Below, piece after piece: positions 5,299 through 12,475 of a DNA stretch of 12,475 bases. Location: positions 1-12,475 of the forward strand of contig DGUB01000025.1 in the NCBI GenBank assembly GCA_002393815.1, given 5' to 3'. The position numbers and the translations under genes are program-made. Source of the DNA: Ruminococcus sp. UBA4321. GTDB taxonomy: Bacteria > Bacillota > Clostridia > Oscillospirales > Ruminococcaceae. Each line of letters opens with the position of its first letter. Within the stretch, counting starts at the first letter, position 1. The notes under the pieces were generated by a model. It was not told where the DNA came from. It made no database searches and saw nothing but the letters and a program-made list of their open reading frames with translations.

Positions 5299-6414
5299 CT
5301 ATATTTCGCTGAAATTTCCTAAGAATTTGAAATATTCGAGATTTTCCGACAGCTCCGAAAGCAGGGCGCAGACCGCTGTATCATGAATATTGCCGCTGAA
5401 ATCCAGATAGAACATAACATCAAAGCTGCCGTTGCGGATAGGACGGCTTTCCAGTTTCAGCAGATTCATGTCGCCGATGACGAACTTACTCAGCAGACGA
5501 TAGAGAGAACCTTCTTCATGAGGCAGTTTCAGCATGACGGAAACTCTGTCGGCATTGTCCGGAAGCAGCAGTTCTTTCGAGATGCAGATAAATCTTGTAT
5601 AATTCGGCACATAGTCGGAAATATATTTCTGAAGAATCTCCAGACCGTGGAGTTTGGCACAGTTTTCGGAACAGATTGCCCCGTAAGGCTGGTCAGATTC
5701 GGCAACCATCTGCGCGGCGGTTGCCGTGTTGCTGTAGGGCATGGGATGCATGTCATGTACAGTAATGAATCTTGCACACTGGGTTAAAGCCTGCGGATGG
5801 GAATAGACTTCTTTTACATCCCATAGTTTCGTGCCTTTCCGGACGGCGAAACAGTTCGTAATCTCAACAGTTGTCGTTTTGCATGTGTAGAAATTATACT
5901 TTGCCATGAGGTCATAAGCCTGCACGACACTTCCGGCAGTGGAATTCTCAACCGGAATGATGCCGAACTGCACATCACCATTCTGGACGGCTTCAAACAC
6001 ATCTGCGAATCCGGGCAGAAATTTCGGCTTGCAGTTCTGACCGAATATCTGTTTTGCTGCCGTTTCGGCATTCGCGCCGGCAGTTCCCTGACAAGCCACA
6101 CTCGCGGACGAATCCAGAATCAGCGGTTTGTATTCATACGGCTGTACGTTCTTATGCAGTTCCCGGTACTGTAAATATTTGCTGATGTCCATAATATTCT
6201 GGAACAGAACCGCCGCATAGCCTTCCAGACCTTCCGGCGCATTGTCCCGGATATGCTGAATGACTTCCTTTTCGCGGTCGGTCTGGAATATCTGCAAGCC
6301 GTGTTCCTGCTTGTACAGGGCAACCTGACGGCAGAGTTCCATTCTGTCAGCAAAATCCGAAACAATGCGTCTGTCAATTTCACTGATGCCTTTTCTCAAT
6401 TCTTCTAAGTTCAT
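5299..6414 (-). CDS. pheA: Bifunctional chorismate mutase / prephenate dehydratase (P-protein)
   Basis: A 371-aa enzyme for the last committed steps to phenylalanine: chorismate to prephenate, then prephenate to phenylpyruvate. Residues 1-85 form an AroQ-type chorismate mutase (IDRRI, 13-17; Lys35; DREKE, 46-50). Residues about 98-280 form the prephenate dehydratase, with PVENSTAGSV (154-163), SHPQAL (205-210), SNTATAA (228-234) and the catalytic NYTRF (271-275). The ACT domain (about 288-365) keeps ESRP (322-325), the Phe-binding motif, so feedback inhibition by phenylalanine is expected. The GALV-type site reads EGSLYRLL. Length and domain order are normal. AGGAGG lies 7 nt before the ATG. 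The short leader carries an inverted repeat but no visible T-box or attenuator. Confidence 0.97.
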   Translation of the reverse strand: MNLEELRKGISEIDRRIVSDFADRMELCRQVALYKQEHGLQIFQTDREKEVIQHIRDNAPEGLEGYAAVLFQNIMDISKYLQYRELHKNVQPYEYKPLILDSSASVACQGTAGANAETAAKQIFGQNCKPKFLPGFADVFEAVQNGDVQFGIIPVENSTAGSVVQAYDLMAKYNFYTCKTTTVEITNCFAVRKGTKLWDVKEVYSHPQALTQCARFITVHDMHPMPYSNTATAAQMVAESDQPYGAICSENCAKLHGLEILQKYISDYVPNYTRFICISKELLLPDNADRVSVMLKLPHEEGSLYRLLSKFVIGDMNLLKLESRPIRNGSFDVMFYLDFSGNIHDTAVCALLSELSENLEYFKFLGNFSEI

Positions 6415-6439
6415 AAATCATCCTCCTGATGCAGATTTG

Positions 6440-6453
6440 ACAGCGTTCGCTGT
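6440..6453. promoter_or_regulatory. Inverted repeat in the pheA leader
   Basis: The sequence acagcg-tt-cgctgt has 6-bp arms and a 2-bp centre. It lies just downstream of the expected pheA transcript start and about 14 bp from the AGGAGG. It could be an operator half-site pair or, with so small a loop, a weak RNA stem. It does not match the Firmicute LexA box (CGAACnnnnGTTCG). Confidence 0.45.
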
Positions 6454-6463
6454 TCTAATTACT

Positions 6464-6492
6464 ATTATACAAAATTTTTTCGGAAAAATCAA
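6464..6492 (-). promoter_or_regulatory. Promoter of pheA
   Basis: On the minus strand TTGATT (6487-6492), a 17-bp spacer and TATAAT (6464-6469). The spacer contains an A-tract/T-tract. The leader to the start codon is about 45 nt, too short for a T-box. It is back-to-back with the ruvC promoter, the two -35 boxes being 21 bp apart. Confidence 0.85.
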
Positions 6493-6513
6493 TACAAAAT
6501 TTCCAATCAGGTA

Positions 6514-6543
6514 TTGAAAAAGGGTTGCCTTTTATGTTATAAT
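6514..6543 (+). promoter_or_regulatory. Promoter of the ruv operon
   Basis: TTGAAA (6514-6519), an 18-bp spacer and TATAAT (6538-6543), preceded by TGT (extended -10). The transcript would start near 6550, about 25 nt before the ruvC TTG. No LexA-like box is seen across it, so SOS control is not supported by the sequence. Confidence 0.82.
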
Positions 6544-6574
6544 AGTAAGTATGTGAGACAGGGAGGAATGATTC

Positions 6575-7054
6575 TTGAGAATTCTGGGGATTGACCCCGG
6601 CTATGCAATCGTAGGCTTCGGGATTGTGGACTATGCCGGGGCGAATTTCGCGCCCATTGATTACGGTGCGATTCTGACCGAAGCCCATACGCCTTTTACA
6701 GAACGGCTTTGCAGTATCGATACGGATATTCAGGAAGTGTTCCGGAGATATGAGCCGGACTGCATGGCGGTCGAAAAATTATATTTTACCACCAATCAGA
6801 AAACTGCAATCGATGTTGCGCAGGCAAGGGGCATTCTGATTCTGGCGGCGGCGAAAAGAAAAATTCCCGTTTTTGAATATACGCCTTTACAGGTCAAAAT
6901 GGCTGTGGTCGGCTACGGAAAAGCCGAGAAAAAACAGGTCATGAACATGACCAAGAATATTCTGAAACTCGAACAGATTCCAAAGCCCGATGATGCCGCC
7001 GATGCGCTGGCGATTGCTATCTGTCACGGACATTTCTGCCGCGGCAGAAGATAA
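6575..7054 (+). CDS. ruvC: Crossover junction endodeoxyribonuclease RuvC
   Basis: RuvC is a Mg-dependent dimeric nuclease that cuts Holliday junctions symmetrically after branch migration by RuvAB. The 159-aa protein has the RNase H-like fold signatures with all four acidic catalytic positions: Asp7 (GIDPG, 5-9), Glu67 (AVEKLYF), and Asp140 and Asp143 (DAADALAIA). ARGILI (84-89) is also typical. The start is a TTG with GGGAGG 8 nt upstream. A nearer ATG at 6568 is out of frame and stops at once. It is the first gene of the operon behind the 6514 promoter. Length is normal and nothing is missing. Confidence 0.96.
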   Translation: MRILGIDPGYAIVGFGIVDYAGANFAPIDYGAILTEAHTPFTERLCSIDTDIQEVFRRYEPDCMAVEKLYFTTNQKTAIDVAQARGILILAAAKRKIPVFEYTPLQVKMAVVGYGKAEKKQVMNMTKNILKLEQIPKPDDAADALAIAICHGHFCRGRR

Positions 7055-7077
7055 TTTTTACAGGAGGAATATAGGAT

Positions 7078-7305
7078 ATGTATATTTTATCACAGGACAG
7101 GAAAGTTCTGATTCAGTTCGGCGGTGAGGACGGCTTCACCATGCTGAATATCACCAGAAATTTCGGCGGAAAAGACAAATATGCCATTGCTGCTTCCGGT
7201 ACGCAGGTCATGGGTCTGTACCCCGAGGAGAAAAACGCGCTCGATGAACTTGCCAAAATTCTGGAAGCCCTCGAAGAAGGCAGAAAAACTTATACAATGA
7301 ATTAA
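7078..7305 (+). CDS. Small protein of unknown function between ruvC and ruvA
   Basis: A 75-aa protein with a strong AGGAGG 10 nt upstream of the ATG. The N-terminal half (MYILSQDRKVLIQF onward) looks beta-rich, and the end (EEKNALDELAKILEALEEG, 50-68) should be an amphipathic helix. No membrane segment, Cys/His metal site or signal peptide is seen. It resembles, from memory only, a class of roughly 70-aa uncharacterised Firmicute proteins starting MYIxxQD/N, with no assigned role. It lies 23 nt after ruvC and 13 nt before ruvA, so it is co-expressed with the Holliday-junction genes. A role in that process is only suggested by position. Confidence 0.8.
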   Translation: MYILSQDRKVLIQFGGEDGFTMLNITRNFGGKDKYAIAASGTQVMGLYPEEKNALDELAKILEALEEGRKTYTMN

Positions 7306-7318
7306 CCGGAGTGTTGTC

Positions 7319-7921
7319 ATGATTTACAGCTTACATGGAATCTTAACCGAAAAAGAACCGAATCTTGCCGTTATCGAATGCGCCGGGGTCGGCTATGCCT
7401 GCCGGACGACGAACACCACTCTTTCCGCACTCGGCGAAATCGGAAACGATGTCCGCGTCTATACGCATATGAGCGTCAGGGAAGATGCTGTCGAACTGTT
7501 CGGCTTCGCCGACAAGAACGAACTGAACTGCTTCCAGATGCTGATTACCGTTTCCGGCGTGGGTCCCAAAGCCGCACTGTCGATTCTGTCAGACCTCACG
7601 CCGAACAAATTCGCGCTTCTGGTCGCTTCCGGAGACAGTGCCGCTCTGACAAAAGTCAAGGGTATCGGCAAAAAATCCGCCGAACGCATTGTACTCGACC
7701 TGAAAGACAAGCTTCTGAAAGCCAATTCGCTTTTACAGGAAACACCTGTTCAGACCGTTTCCGCCGGAGCAGACAACTTTTCCGAAGCACTCGCCGCGCT
7801 TGCTGTGCTTGGCTATCGTCAGGAAGAAGTCATGCCCGTGCTTGCCGGACTGGATGACACCCTTTCCGCTGAAGAATTAATCCGTCTGACCCTGCGTCAG
7901 ATGGGCAAACGTTCACGCTGA
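7319..7921 (+). CDS. ruvA: Holliday junction branch migration protein RuvA
   Basis: RuvA binds four-way junctions as a tetramer and loads the RuvB motor. The 200-aa protein has the N-terminal OB-fold domain (1-62, ending VELFGF), two helix-hairpin-helix motifs, VSGVGPKAAL (78-87) and VKGIGKKSAERI (113-124), a variable linker and a C-terminal domain III (about 150-200, EALAALAVLGY) that contacts RuvB. Length is typical. GGAG lies 7 nt before the ATG. It sits between the 75-aa protein gene and the SseB-domain gene instead of directly before ruvB. Confidence 0.96.
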   Translation: MIYSLHGILTEKEPNLAVIECAGVGYACRTTNTTLSALGEIGNDVRVYTHMSVREDAVELFGFADKNELNCFQMLITVSGVGPKAALSILSDLTPNKFALLVASGDSAALTKVKGIGKKSAERIVLDLKDKLLKANSLLQETPVQTVSAGADNFSEALAALAVLGYRQEEVMPVLAGLDDTLSAEELIRLTLRQMGKRSR

Positions 7922-7940
7922 TTACTAAGGAGGAGAATTC

Positions 7941-8672
7941 ATGAATCTGGATGAATTACTGAAAAAAGCCATTAATGACCCTTCCAGAAGAAGTATTTTT
8001 CTGCAAACGCTGATAAGAAGCGATATTTTCGTGATTTGTAAACACCCGGTACAGTCTGCACAGAATCAGCCGGATGTCCGTCTGGAACTCGTCACTGTCC
8101 GCAATCCGGAAGGGGAAGTCTTTATTCCGTTTTTTACCAGTCACCGCGGTGTGCAGAGATTCGCCAGAAAATATGTAGAATGCTGTCAGATTAACTGCCT
8201 GCGCTTTTTCGACCTGATTCAGGACAGAAATGCCGTGCTGAATCCCAATTCCTACGGAAAGGAATTCAGTTCGCCGGAAATCAAAGCCGTTCTCCGGATT
8301 GCCAGAAATCTGCATATCAAGGCGAATTCCTATAACGAATTTGAAACACTCAGCTATCAGGAACCGCAGCAGCCGCTGACGCATATTACCAAACCGGCAG
8401 TGAAATTTTTCAGTTCACAGCCGAATGTGGACAGGGCTTTCATCGTCGAAATGCAGAAAGGCAGCGAAAAGCCCCGTCTGCTGATTGTTGTCGATATGCT
8501 CGGCAATACCCGGAAATTATTCGTTGCACTGGCTCGCTATCTGGTGAAAAGCAACAATAACGAAAATCAGCATTTGTATTTTCTCAGCTACGAACACGCG
8601 CTTGCCAAAAAAGCCGTCACAAATATGACACCGTTTTATGTGAGAAGTGAAAAACGCTATTTTCAGAGATAA
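7941..8672 (+). CDS. SseB-domain protein (enhanced serine sensitivity type)
   Basis: A 243-aa soluble protein. Residues about 10-120 match the SseB N-terminal domain pattern: a beta-strand segment ending VFIPFFTSHRGVQRFA (60-75), then LNPNSYGKEFSSPEI (100-114), the conserved proline-glycine-type loop of the family. The remainder (about 145-243) would correspond to the SseB C-terminal domain; it includes a hydrophobic strand PRLLIVVDMLG. The biochemical role of SseB is unknown; the name comes from serine sensitivity in E. coli, and SseB-like domains also occur in secretion and toxin contexts. AAGGAGG lies 7 nt upstream of the ATG. It is inserted between ruvA and ruvB in the same orientation, 19 nt after ruvA and 21 nt before ruvB. 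Confidence 0.78.
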   Translation: MNLDELLKKAINDPSRRSIFLQTLIRSDIFVICKHPVQSAQNQPDVRLELVTVRNPEGEVFIPFFTSHRGVQRFARKYVECCQINCLRFFDLIQDRNAVLNPNSYGKEFSSPEIKAVLRIARNLHIKANSYNEFETLSYQEPQQPLTHITKPAVKFFSSQPNVDRAFIVEMQKGSEKPRLLIVVDMLGNTRKLFVALARYLVKSNNNENQHLYFLSYEHALAKKAVTNMTPFYVRSEKRYFQR

Positions 8673-8693
8673 TTATACAGGAGTGATTTTTTT

Positions 8694-9761
8694 ATGATAG
8701 AAACAGGGGATTTTACATTTGATAACCGTCTGGTTACCGCTCAGGAAACCGAAGAAGATACCGGACTGGAACGGGGTCTCCGTCCGCTGTCACTGTCTGA
8801 ATATATCGGTCAGGATAAAGTCAAGGAAAATATGGCGATTTATATCGAAGCTGCCCGGCGGCGCGAAGGTGCGCTCGACCATGTGCTGCTGTATGGTCCT
8901 CCCGGACTCGGCAAAACCACGCTTTCTGCGATTATCGCGCATGAAATGGGTGTCAACCTGAGAATTACTACAGGTCCTGCCATCGAACGCCCCGGCGATT
9001 TGGCGGCGATTCTGACAAATCTTTCCCCTGGTGATGTGCTGTTTATCGACGAGATTCACCGCCTGAACAGAGCCGTTGAAGAAATTCTCTATCCGGCACT
9101 CGAAGACCATGCTATTGACATTATCGTCGGCAAGGGACCTTCTGCACGGTCGCTGCGTGTCGATTTGCCCGAATTTACACTTGTCGGCGCGACAACCAGA
9201 GCCGGACAGCTTTCCGCCCCTCTGCGTGACCGGTTCGGCATTGTCCAGCGTCTGGAACTCTATACTCCCGAACAGCTGACGGATATCATCCGCCGGAGTG
9301 CGCAGATTCTTAACATTCCCTGCACGGCTGACGGTGCTATGGAACTGGCACGGCGTTCCAGAGGTACGCCGCGTATTGCCAACAGATTATTGAAGCGCGT
9401 CCGCGATTTTGCCGATGTCCTCGGCAGCGGCGAAATTACACAGGAAATCGCCGGAAAAGCACTCGACCGTCTCGAAATTGATGAACTCGGTCTGGACAGT
9501 AACGACCGCCGTATGCTCGATATGATTATCAAAGGCTACGGCGGAGGACCTGTCGGTCTGGAAACGCTCGCCGCCGCACTCGGTGAAGAAGCTGTGACTT
9601 TGGAAGATGTCTGCGAACCGTTCCTGATGCAGCTCGGCTTCCTGTCCAGAACGCCGCGCGGACGCTGTGCCACACAGCTTGCCTATCAGCATCTCGGCTA
9701 TCCGGTACAGGTCAGCACCGTACAGGATGACGGTCAGCTGCTGCTGGGTGAAGACGCATGA
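8694..9761 (+). CDS. ruvB: Holliday junction branch migration DNA helicase RuvB
   Basis: RuvB is the hexameric AAA+ motor that drives branch migration with RuvA. The 355-aa protein shows Walker [10 protein letters not shown] (68-76), Walker B LFIDEIH (116-122), sensor 1 ATTRAG (166-171), the arginine-finger region LRDRFG (177-182), sensor 2 [11 protein letters not shown] and a winged-helix end with RTPRGR. The N-terminal [12 protein letters not shown] segment is canonical. AGGAG lies 10 nt upstream of the ATG, separated by a T-run. The stop overlaps the start of the GlmM-like gene (ATGA), which suggests that the two are translated together. Confidence 0.97.
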   Translation: MIETGDFTFDNRLVTAQETEEDTGLERGLRPLSLSEYIGQDKVKENMAIYIEAARRREGALDHVLLYGPPGLGKTTLSAIIAHEMGVNLRITTGPAIERPGDLAAILTNLSPGDVLFIDEIHRLNRAVEEILYPALEDHAIDIIVGKGPSARSLRVDLPEFTLVGATTRAGQLSAPLRDRFGIVQRLELYTPEQLTDIIRRSAQILNIPCTADGAMELARRSRGTPRIANRLLKRVRDFADVLGSGEITQEIAGKALDRLEIDELGLDSNDRRMLDMIIKGYGGGPVGLETLAAALGEEAVTLEDVCEPFLMQLGFLSRTPRGRCATQLAYQHLGYPVQVSTVQDDGQLLLGEDA

Positions 9762-11119
9762 GCAGACTGTTCCGACCGGACGGCGTGAAAAATATCGCGG
9801 TCACAAAGCTGACCTGCGACCTGGTCTGGCAGATTGGACGCGCTGCGGCAACGATTCTGGATTTGCATACCGGAGAACCGCCGGAATTCCTCATCGGAAA
9901 GGATACACGCAATTCCTCCGATATTTTGGAAGCTGCCCTCTGTGCCGGAATCTGTTCCGCCGGGGGAAATGCCGTGCAGCTCGGCATTGTGCCGACCCCG
10001 GCTCTGGCTTATCTCACCGGAATGCAGAAAGCCGATGCCGGCATCATGATTTCTGCTTCCGAAAAATCTGCGGAATACAACGGTATCAGAATCTTTTCCC
10101 GGAACGGTCTGCACATGTCGGAACGACTTCTGGAAGAAATCGAATCGCTGATTCTGTACAAGCCCGAACAGATGGCTTTGTATTCCGGCAGAAAACTCGG
10201 CAGAATTTCCGGTATGCCGGACGGCAGAGAACGCTATCTTCAGCATTTGCAGAACTGTGTTCCCGGCAGGCTGGACGGACTGAACATCGCTGTGGACTGC
10301 GCAAACGGTGCGGCTTCAGAAACCGCCTGTGACTTCTATACCCGGCTCGGCGCGGAAGTCACTCTGCTGAATGCCAAGCCGGACGGTATGAATATCAATC
10401 TGAACTGCGGTTCGGAACATGTTCCGAAGTTAATGGATTTTATCGCGGAACATCCTGAATTCGATGCCGGGCTTGCCTTCGACGGCAGCGGCGAACGCTG
10501 TATTGCCGTTGACGAAAACGGCACACTGACAGACGGTGACAGAATACTCGCTGTTTTGGCAGAAGACTATCAGCAGCAGGGAAAATTAAAGCATGATGCC
10601 CTGGTCTTAACACCCGTTTCCAATCTGGGTCTTGCGGATTTCCTCAAAGAACGGCAGATTCAGAAAATTACCTCCAATGTGGGTGACAGGTTTGTTCTGG
10701 AACAGATGCGCGAAAACGGCTGTATGCTCGGCGGTGAACCGAACGGACATATCCTGTTTCTGGAAGATGCCCCCACTGGCGACGGTCAGCTGACCGGCGC
10801 AAAGCTGCTGGAAATCATGCACCGCCGTCAGCAGAAATTAAGCACACTTTCCGCCGGAATGCGGTCATATCCGGCTGTCATGACAAGTGTTTCCATTCCG
10901 GAATATTGCCGGGAAAACTGGAAAAATGATATACAGATTACTGATTTGATTGAAAAACAGGAAGCCTTGCTCGGCACTTCCGGCAGGCTGCTTGTCCGGG
11001 AAAGCGGTTCGGAATCGCTGATACGGATTCTTGCCGAAGGCAGGGACTTTCATCAGATGAATCAGATTGTCACGGAAATTGCTGACAAAATCCGTGAACG
11101 CATTGCAGAAAGCAGTTAG
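9758..11119 (+). CDS. GlmM-like phosphohexomutase with altered catalytic loops (probable pseudoenzyme or changed function)
   Basis: A 453-aa protein with the full-length alpha-D-phosphohexomutase fold, closest by eye to phosphoglucosamine mutase GlmM (glucosamine-6-P to glucosamine-1-P for cell-wall precursors). The N-terminus reads LFRPDGVKN where GlmM has LFGTDGIRG. The serine loop reads [13 protein letters not shown] (99-111): the phospho-acceptor Ser101 stays, but SHNP becomes SEKS and the usual Lys becomes Arg. The metal loop reads DGSGER (242-247) instead of DGDxDR, losing the middle Asp and changing the last to Glu. The sugar loop reads GGEPNG (325-330) instead of GGExSG. The phosphate loop reads RESGSE (414-419) instead of RxSGTE. 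The frame is intact, with neighbour-like codon use, so this is not a decaying gene. The start overlaps the ruvB stop. Options are a regulatory pseudoenzyme, a mutase with changed specificity, or a diverged but working GlmM. Confidence 0.85.
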   Translation: MSRLFRPDGVKNIAVTKLTCDLVWQIGRAAATILDLHTGEPPEFLIGKDTRNSSDILEAALCAGICSAGGNAVQLGIVPTPALAYLTGMQKADAGIMISASEKSAEYNGIRIFSRNGLHMSERLLEEIESLILYKPEQMALYSGRKLGRISGMPDGRERYLQHLQNCVPGRLDGLNIAVDCANGAASETACDFYTRLGAEVTLLNAKPDGMNINLNCGSEHVPKLMDFIAEHPEFDAGLAFDGSGERCIAVDENGTLTDGDRILAVLAEDYQQQGKLKHDALVLTPVSNLGLADFLKERQIQKITSNVGDRFVLEQMRENGCMLGGEPNGHILFLEDAPTGDGQLTGAKLLEIMHRRQQKLSTLSAGMRSYPAVMTSVSIPEYCRENWKNDIQITDLIEKQEALLGTSGRLLVRESGSESLIRILAEGRDFHQMNQIVTEIADKIRERIAESS

Positions 11120-11130
11120 GAGAGAAAATT

Positions 11131-12030
11131 TTGAGAGCAGCAGAACATTGGAAATCCTATCGGATTCTTGATACATCAGACGGCGAAAAACTGGAAGTCT
11201 GGAACGGCGTGACACTCATCCGCCCCGACCCGCAGGTCATCTGGAAAACCAGAAAAGAGGAGAAATTATGGACAAAAGCTGATGCACATTATCACAGAAG
11301 TGCCAGCGGCGGCGGAAAATGGGAATTTCATGCCAATCTGCCGGAACAGTGGGAACTGCCGTACAGAGAATTACAGTTCAGAATCAGACCGACCGGATTC
11401 AAGCATACGGGCTTATTCCCGGAACAGGCTGTGAACTGGGATTTTATGGACTCGCTCATCCGGAATGCCGGACAGCCCGTCAGCGTCCTGAATCTGTTTG
11501 CCTATACGGGCGGTGCAACGCTCGCCTGTGCGAATGCCGGGGCTTCGGTCTGCCATGTGGACGCTTCCAAAGGCATGGTGCAGTGGGCGCGTGACAATGC
11601 TGCGCTGTCCGGATTGCAGGACAAGCCCATCCGCTGGATTGTAGACGACTGTGAAAAATTTACGCTCCGGGAAATCCGCCGCGAACGCCGTTATGATGCG
11701 ATTATCATGGACCCGCCCAGCTACGGAAGAGGTCCCGGCGGTGAGGTCTGGAAACTCGAAAATTCTGTCTATGACTTAGTGCAGAACTGTGTGAATGTTC
11801 TCAGCGATAATCCGCTGTTTTTCCTGATTAACAGCTATACGACAGGGCTGTCGCCGTCTGTTATGGGCTATATCCTGAACAGCTTCCTGACTAAAAAATA
11901 CGGCGGTCATGTCTATTTCGATGAAATCGGGCTTCCCGTCGAACAAAGCGGCATGTGTCTGCCCTGTGGTGCGACTGCCGTCTGGTGCAGAGATGATGCA
12001 GAGGAGTTATTCTATGGAAAAAATCATTAA
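11131..12030 (+). CDS. Class I SAM-dependent methyltransferase, RlmI-like (probable RNA methyltransferase)
   Basis: A 299-aa Rossmann-fold methyltransferase. The SAM-binding motif I is [11 protein letters not shown] (119-129), followed by the acidic ribose-binding HVDASKG (142-148), VDDCEKF (171-177) and the catalytic-type motif [10 protein letters not shown] (192-201). Upstream, [13 protein letters not shown] (93-105) is typical of RlmI/RlmL-K-like enzymes. The N-terminal ~85 residues form a short beta-rich domain rather than a clear PUA domain. The DPP(S/F) motif is shared with 23S rRNA m5C methyltransferases such as RlmI, so rRNA is the likely but unproven substrate. The start is a TTG with AGGAG 8 nt upstream, overlapping the previous stop codon; it lies 11 nt after the GlmM-like gene. 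Its end overlaps the ecfA start by 17 nt. Confidence 0.85.
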   Translation: MRAAEHWKSYRILDTSDGEKLEVWNGVTLIRPDPQVIWKTRKEEKLWTKADAHYHRSASGGGKWEFHANLPEQWELPYRELQFRIRPTGFKHTGLFPEQAVNWDFMDSLIRNAGQPVSVLNLFAYTGGATLACANAGASVCHVDASKGMVQWARDNAALSGLQDKPIRWIVDDCEKFTLREIRRERRYDAIIMDPPSYGRGPGGEVWKLENSVYDLVQNCVNVLSDNPLFFLINSYTTGLSPSVMGYILNSFLTKKYGGHVYFDEIGLPVEQSGMCLPCGATAVWCRDDAEELFYGKNH

Positions 12031-12475
12031 GGCGGAACATATTATATTCCGCTATCCTGCCGATACGGAAGAAAATCAGAAACCTGCCGAAAATCCGCCG
12101 ATTCTCAAAGATATTTCTCTGGAAATAGAAAAAGGCAGCTTTACGGCGATTCTGGGACATAACGGCAGCGGAAAGTCAACGTTTGCAAAGCATATCAATG
12201 CGATTCTGCTTCCGGAATCCGGAAAAATGTTCGTCGAAAATCTCGATACTTCGGATGAGAATTTATTATTCGATATCCGGCAGAAAGCCGGTATGGTATT
12301 CCAGAATCCGGATAACCAGATTGTCGCGACTATCGTTGAGGAAGATGTCGCCTTTGCGCCGGAAAATCTGGGCGTTCCGCCTGCCGAAATCCGTCAGAGA
12401 GTGGATGATGCCCTGAAAGCTGTCAATATGTATGAATATCGCAGTCATGCGCCGACACAGCTTTCCGGCGGTCAG
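12014..12475 (+). CDS. ecfA1: Energy-coupling factor transporter ATPase EcfA, probably EcfA1 (3' end cut by window)
   Basis: The first 154 codons of an ABC ATPase of the CbiO/EcfA type, open to the last base. It shows Walker [10 protein letters not shown] (48-56), the Q-loop [11 protein letters not shown] (95-105), the family-typical [12 protein letters not shown] (109-120; usually FGPENLG) and the ABC signature LSGGQ (150-154) at the window edge. Walker B lies beyond. A short insert (about 16-29, acidic and Pro-rich) follows the A-loop Tyr14. EcfA1 pairs with EcfA2 and EcfT to power vitamin or metal uptake through separate S proteins. The ATG at 12014 has AGAGGAG about 8 nt upstream and overlaps the methyltransferase gene by 17 nt, so it is co-transcribed with the ruv-glmM-like run. 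The A1 over A2 call rests on general resemblance and would need the downstream genes. Confidence 0.92.
   Translation, partial: MEKIIKAEHIIFRYPADTEENQKPAENPPILKDISLEIEKGSFTAILGHNGSGKSTFAKHINAILLPESGKMFVENLDTSDENLLFDIRQKAGMVFQNPDNQIVATIVEEDVAFAPENLGVPPAEIRQRVDDALKAVNMYEYRSHAPTQLSGGQ

Noticed and set aside
6415..6460. T-box or attenuator upstream of pheA
   Set aside because: The leader is only about 45 nt and has no T-box sequence, specifier stem or terminator.
6439..6548. LexA/SOS box controlling ruvC
   Set aside because: No CGAACnnnnGTTCG-like site is present; the inverted repeat at 6440-6453 has a different core.
9667..10332. Plus-strand 221-codon frame overlapping ruvB and the GlmM-like gene
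   Set aside because: It is an Arg/Cys/Ser-rich out-of-frame shadow of clear genes with no ribosome binding site.
9758..11119. GlmM-like gene as a pseudogene caused by sequencing error or decay
   Set aside because: The frame is full length, the motif changes need several base changes each, and the rest of the protein keeps conserved GlmM segments; it is more likely a selected variant.

Overview
The window looks like chromosomal housekeeping DNA from a low- to mid-GC Firmicute of class Clostridia, most likely a Ruminococcus-like member of the Oscillospiraceae. This rests on strong AGGAGG-type ribosome binding sites, sigma-A promoters (TTGnnn, 17-18 bp, TATAAT, usually with an extended TGn), a tRNA gene without encoded CCA, three TTG starts, and Firmicute-type versions of RuvABC, PheA, PP2C and EcfA. 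The genus is an inference. I see no transposase, phage gene, CRISPR array or rRNA.

Layout. (1) 1-867, minus strand: tRNA-Lys(UUU) has a near-consensus promoter and an A/T-rich UP-like element, and is followed by a strong terminator. The tRNA-modifying methyltransferase gene trmO starts only about 25 bp after that terminator. (2) 1001-4368, plus strand: one promoter drives four tightly packed genes for a VTT/TVP38-type membrane protein, a diacylglycerol/sphingosine-type lipid kinase, a membrane-anchored lipase-like hydrolase and a small acidic protein of unknown function. Start-stop overlaps (ATGA) join the first three. This looks like a membrane-lipid remodelling operon. (3) 4373-6414, minus strand: pheA (bifunctional chorismate mutase/prephenate dehydratase) followed by a stand-alone PP2C phosphatase gene with its own promoter. 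PP2C converges on operon 2 at a shared hairpin terminator. (4) 6514 to the window end, plus strand: a promoter back-to-back with that of pheA drives ruvC, a 75-aa unknown protein, ruvA, an SseB-domain protein, ruvB, a GlmM-like phosphohexomutase, an RlmI-like methyltransferase and the start of an ECF-transporter ATPase gene. No terminator is visible inside this run.

How the genes fit. RuvA, RuvB and RuvC together branch-migrate and cut Holliday junctions. Their operon also carries two small or accessory genes of unknown role. The gene translationally coupled to ruvB encodes a GlmM relative in which nearly every catalytic loop is altered: the Mg loop reads DGSGER instead of DGDxDR, and the serine loop reads SASEKS instead of SASHNP. 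It is therefore probably a pseudoenzyme or an enzyme of changed function, and it is the most unusual item in the window. The VTT-kinase-lipase operon is the second most interesting.
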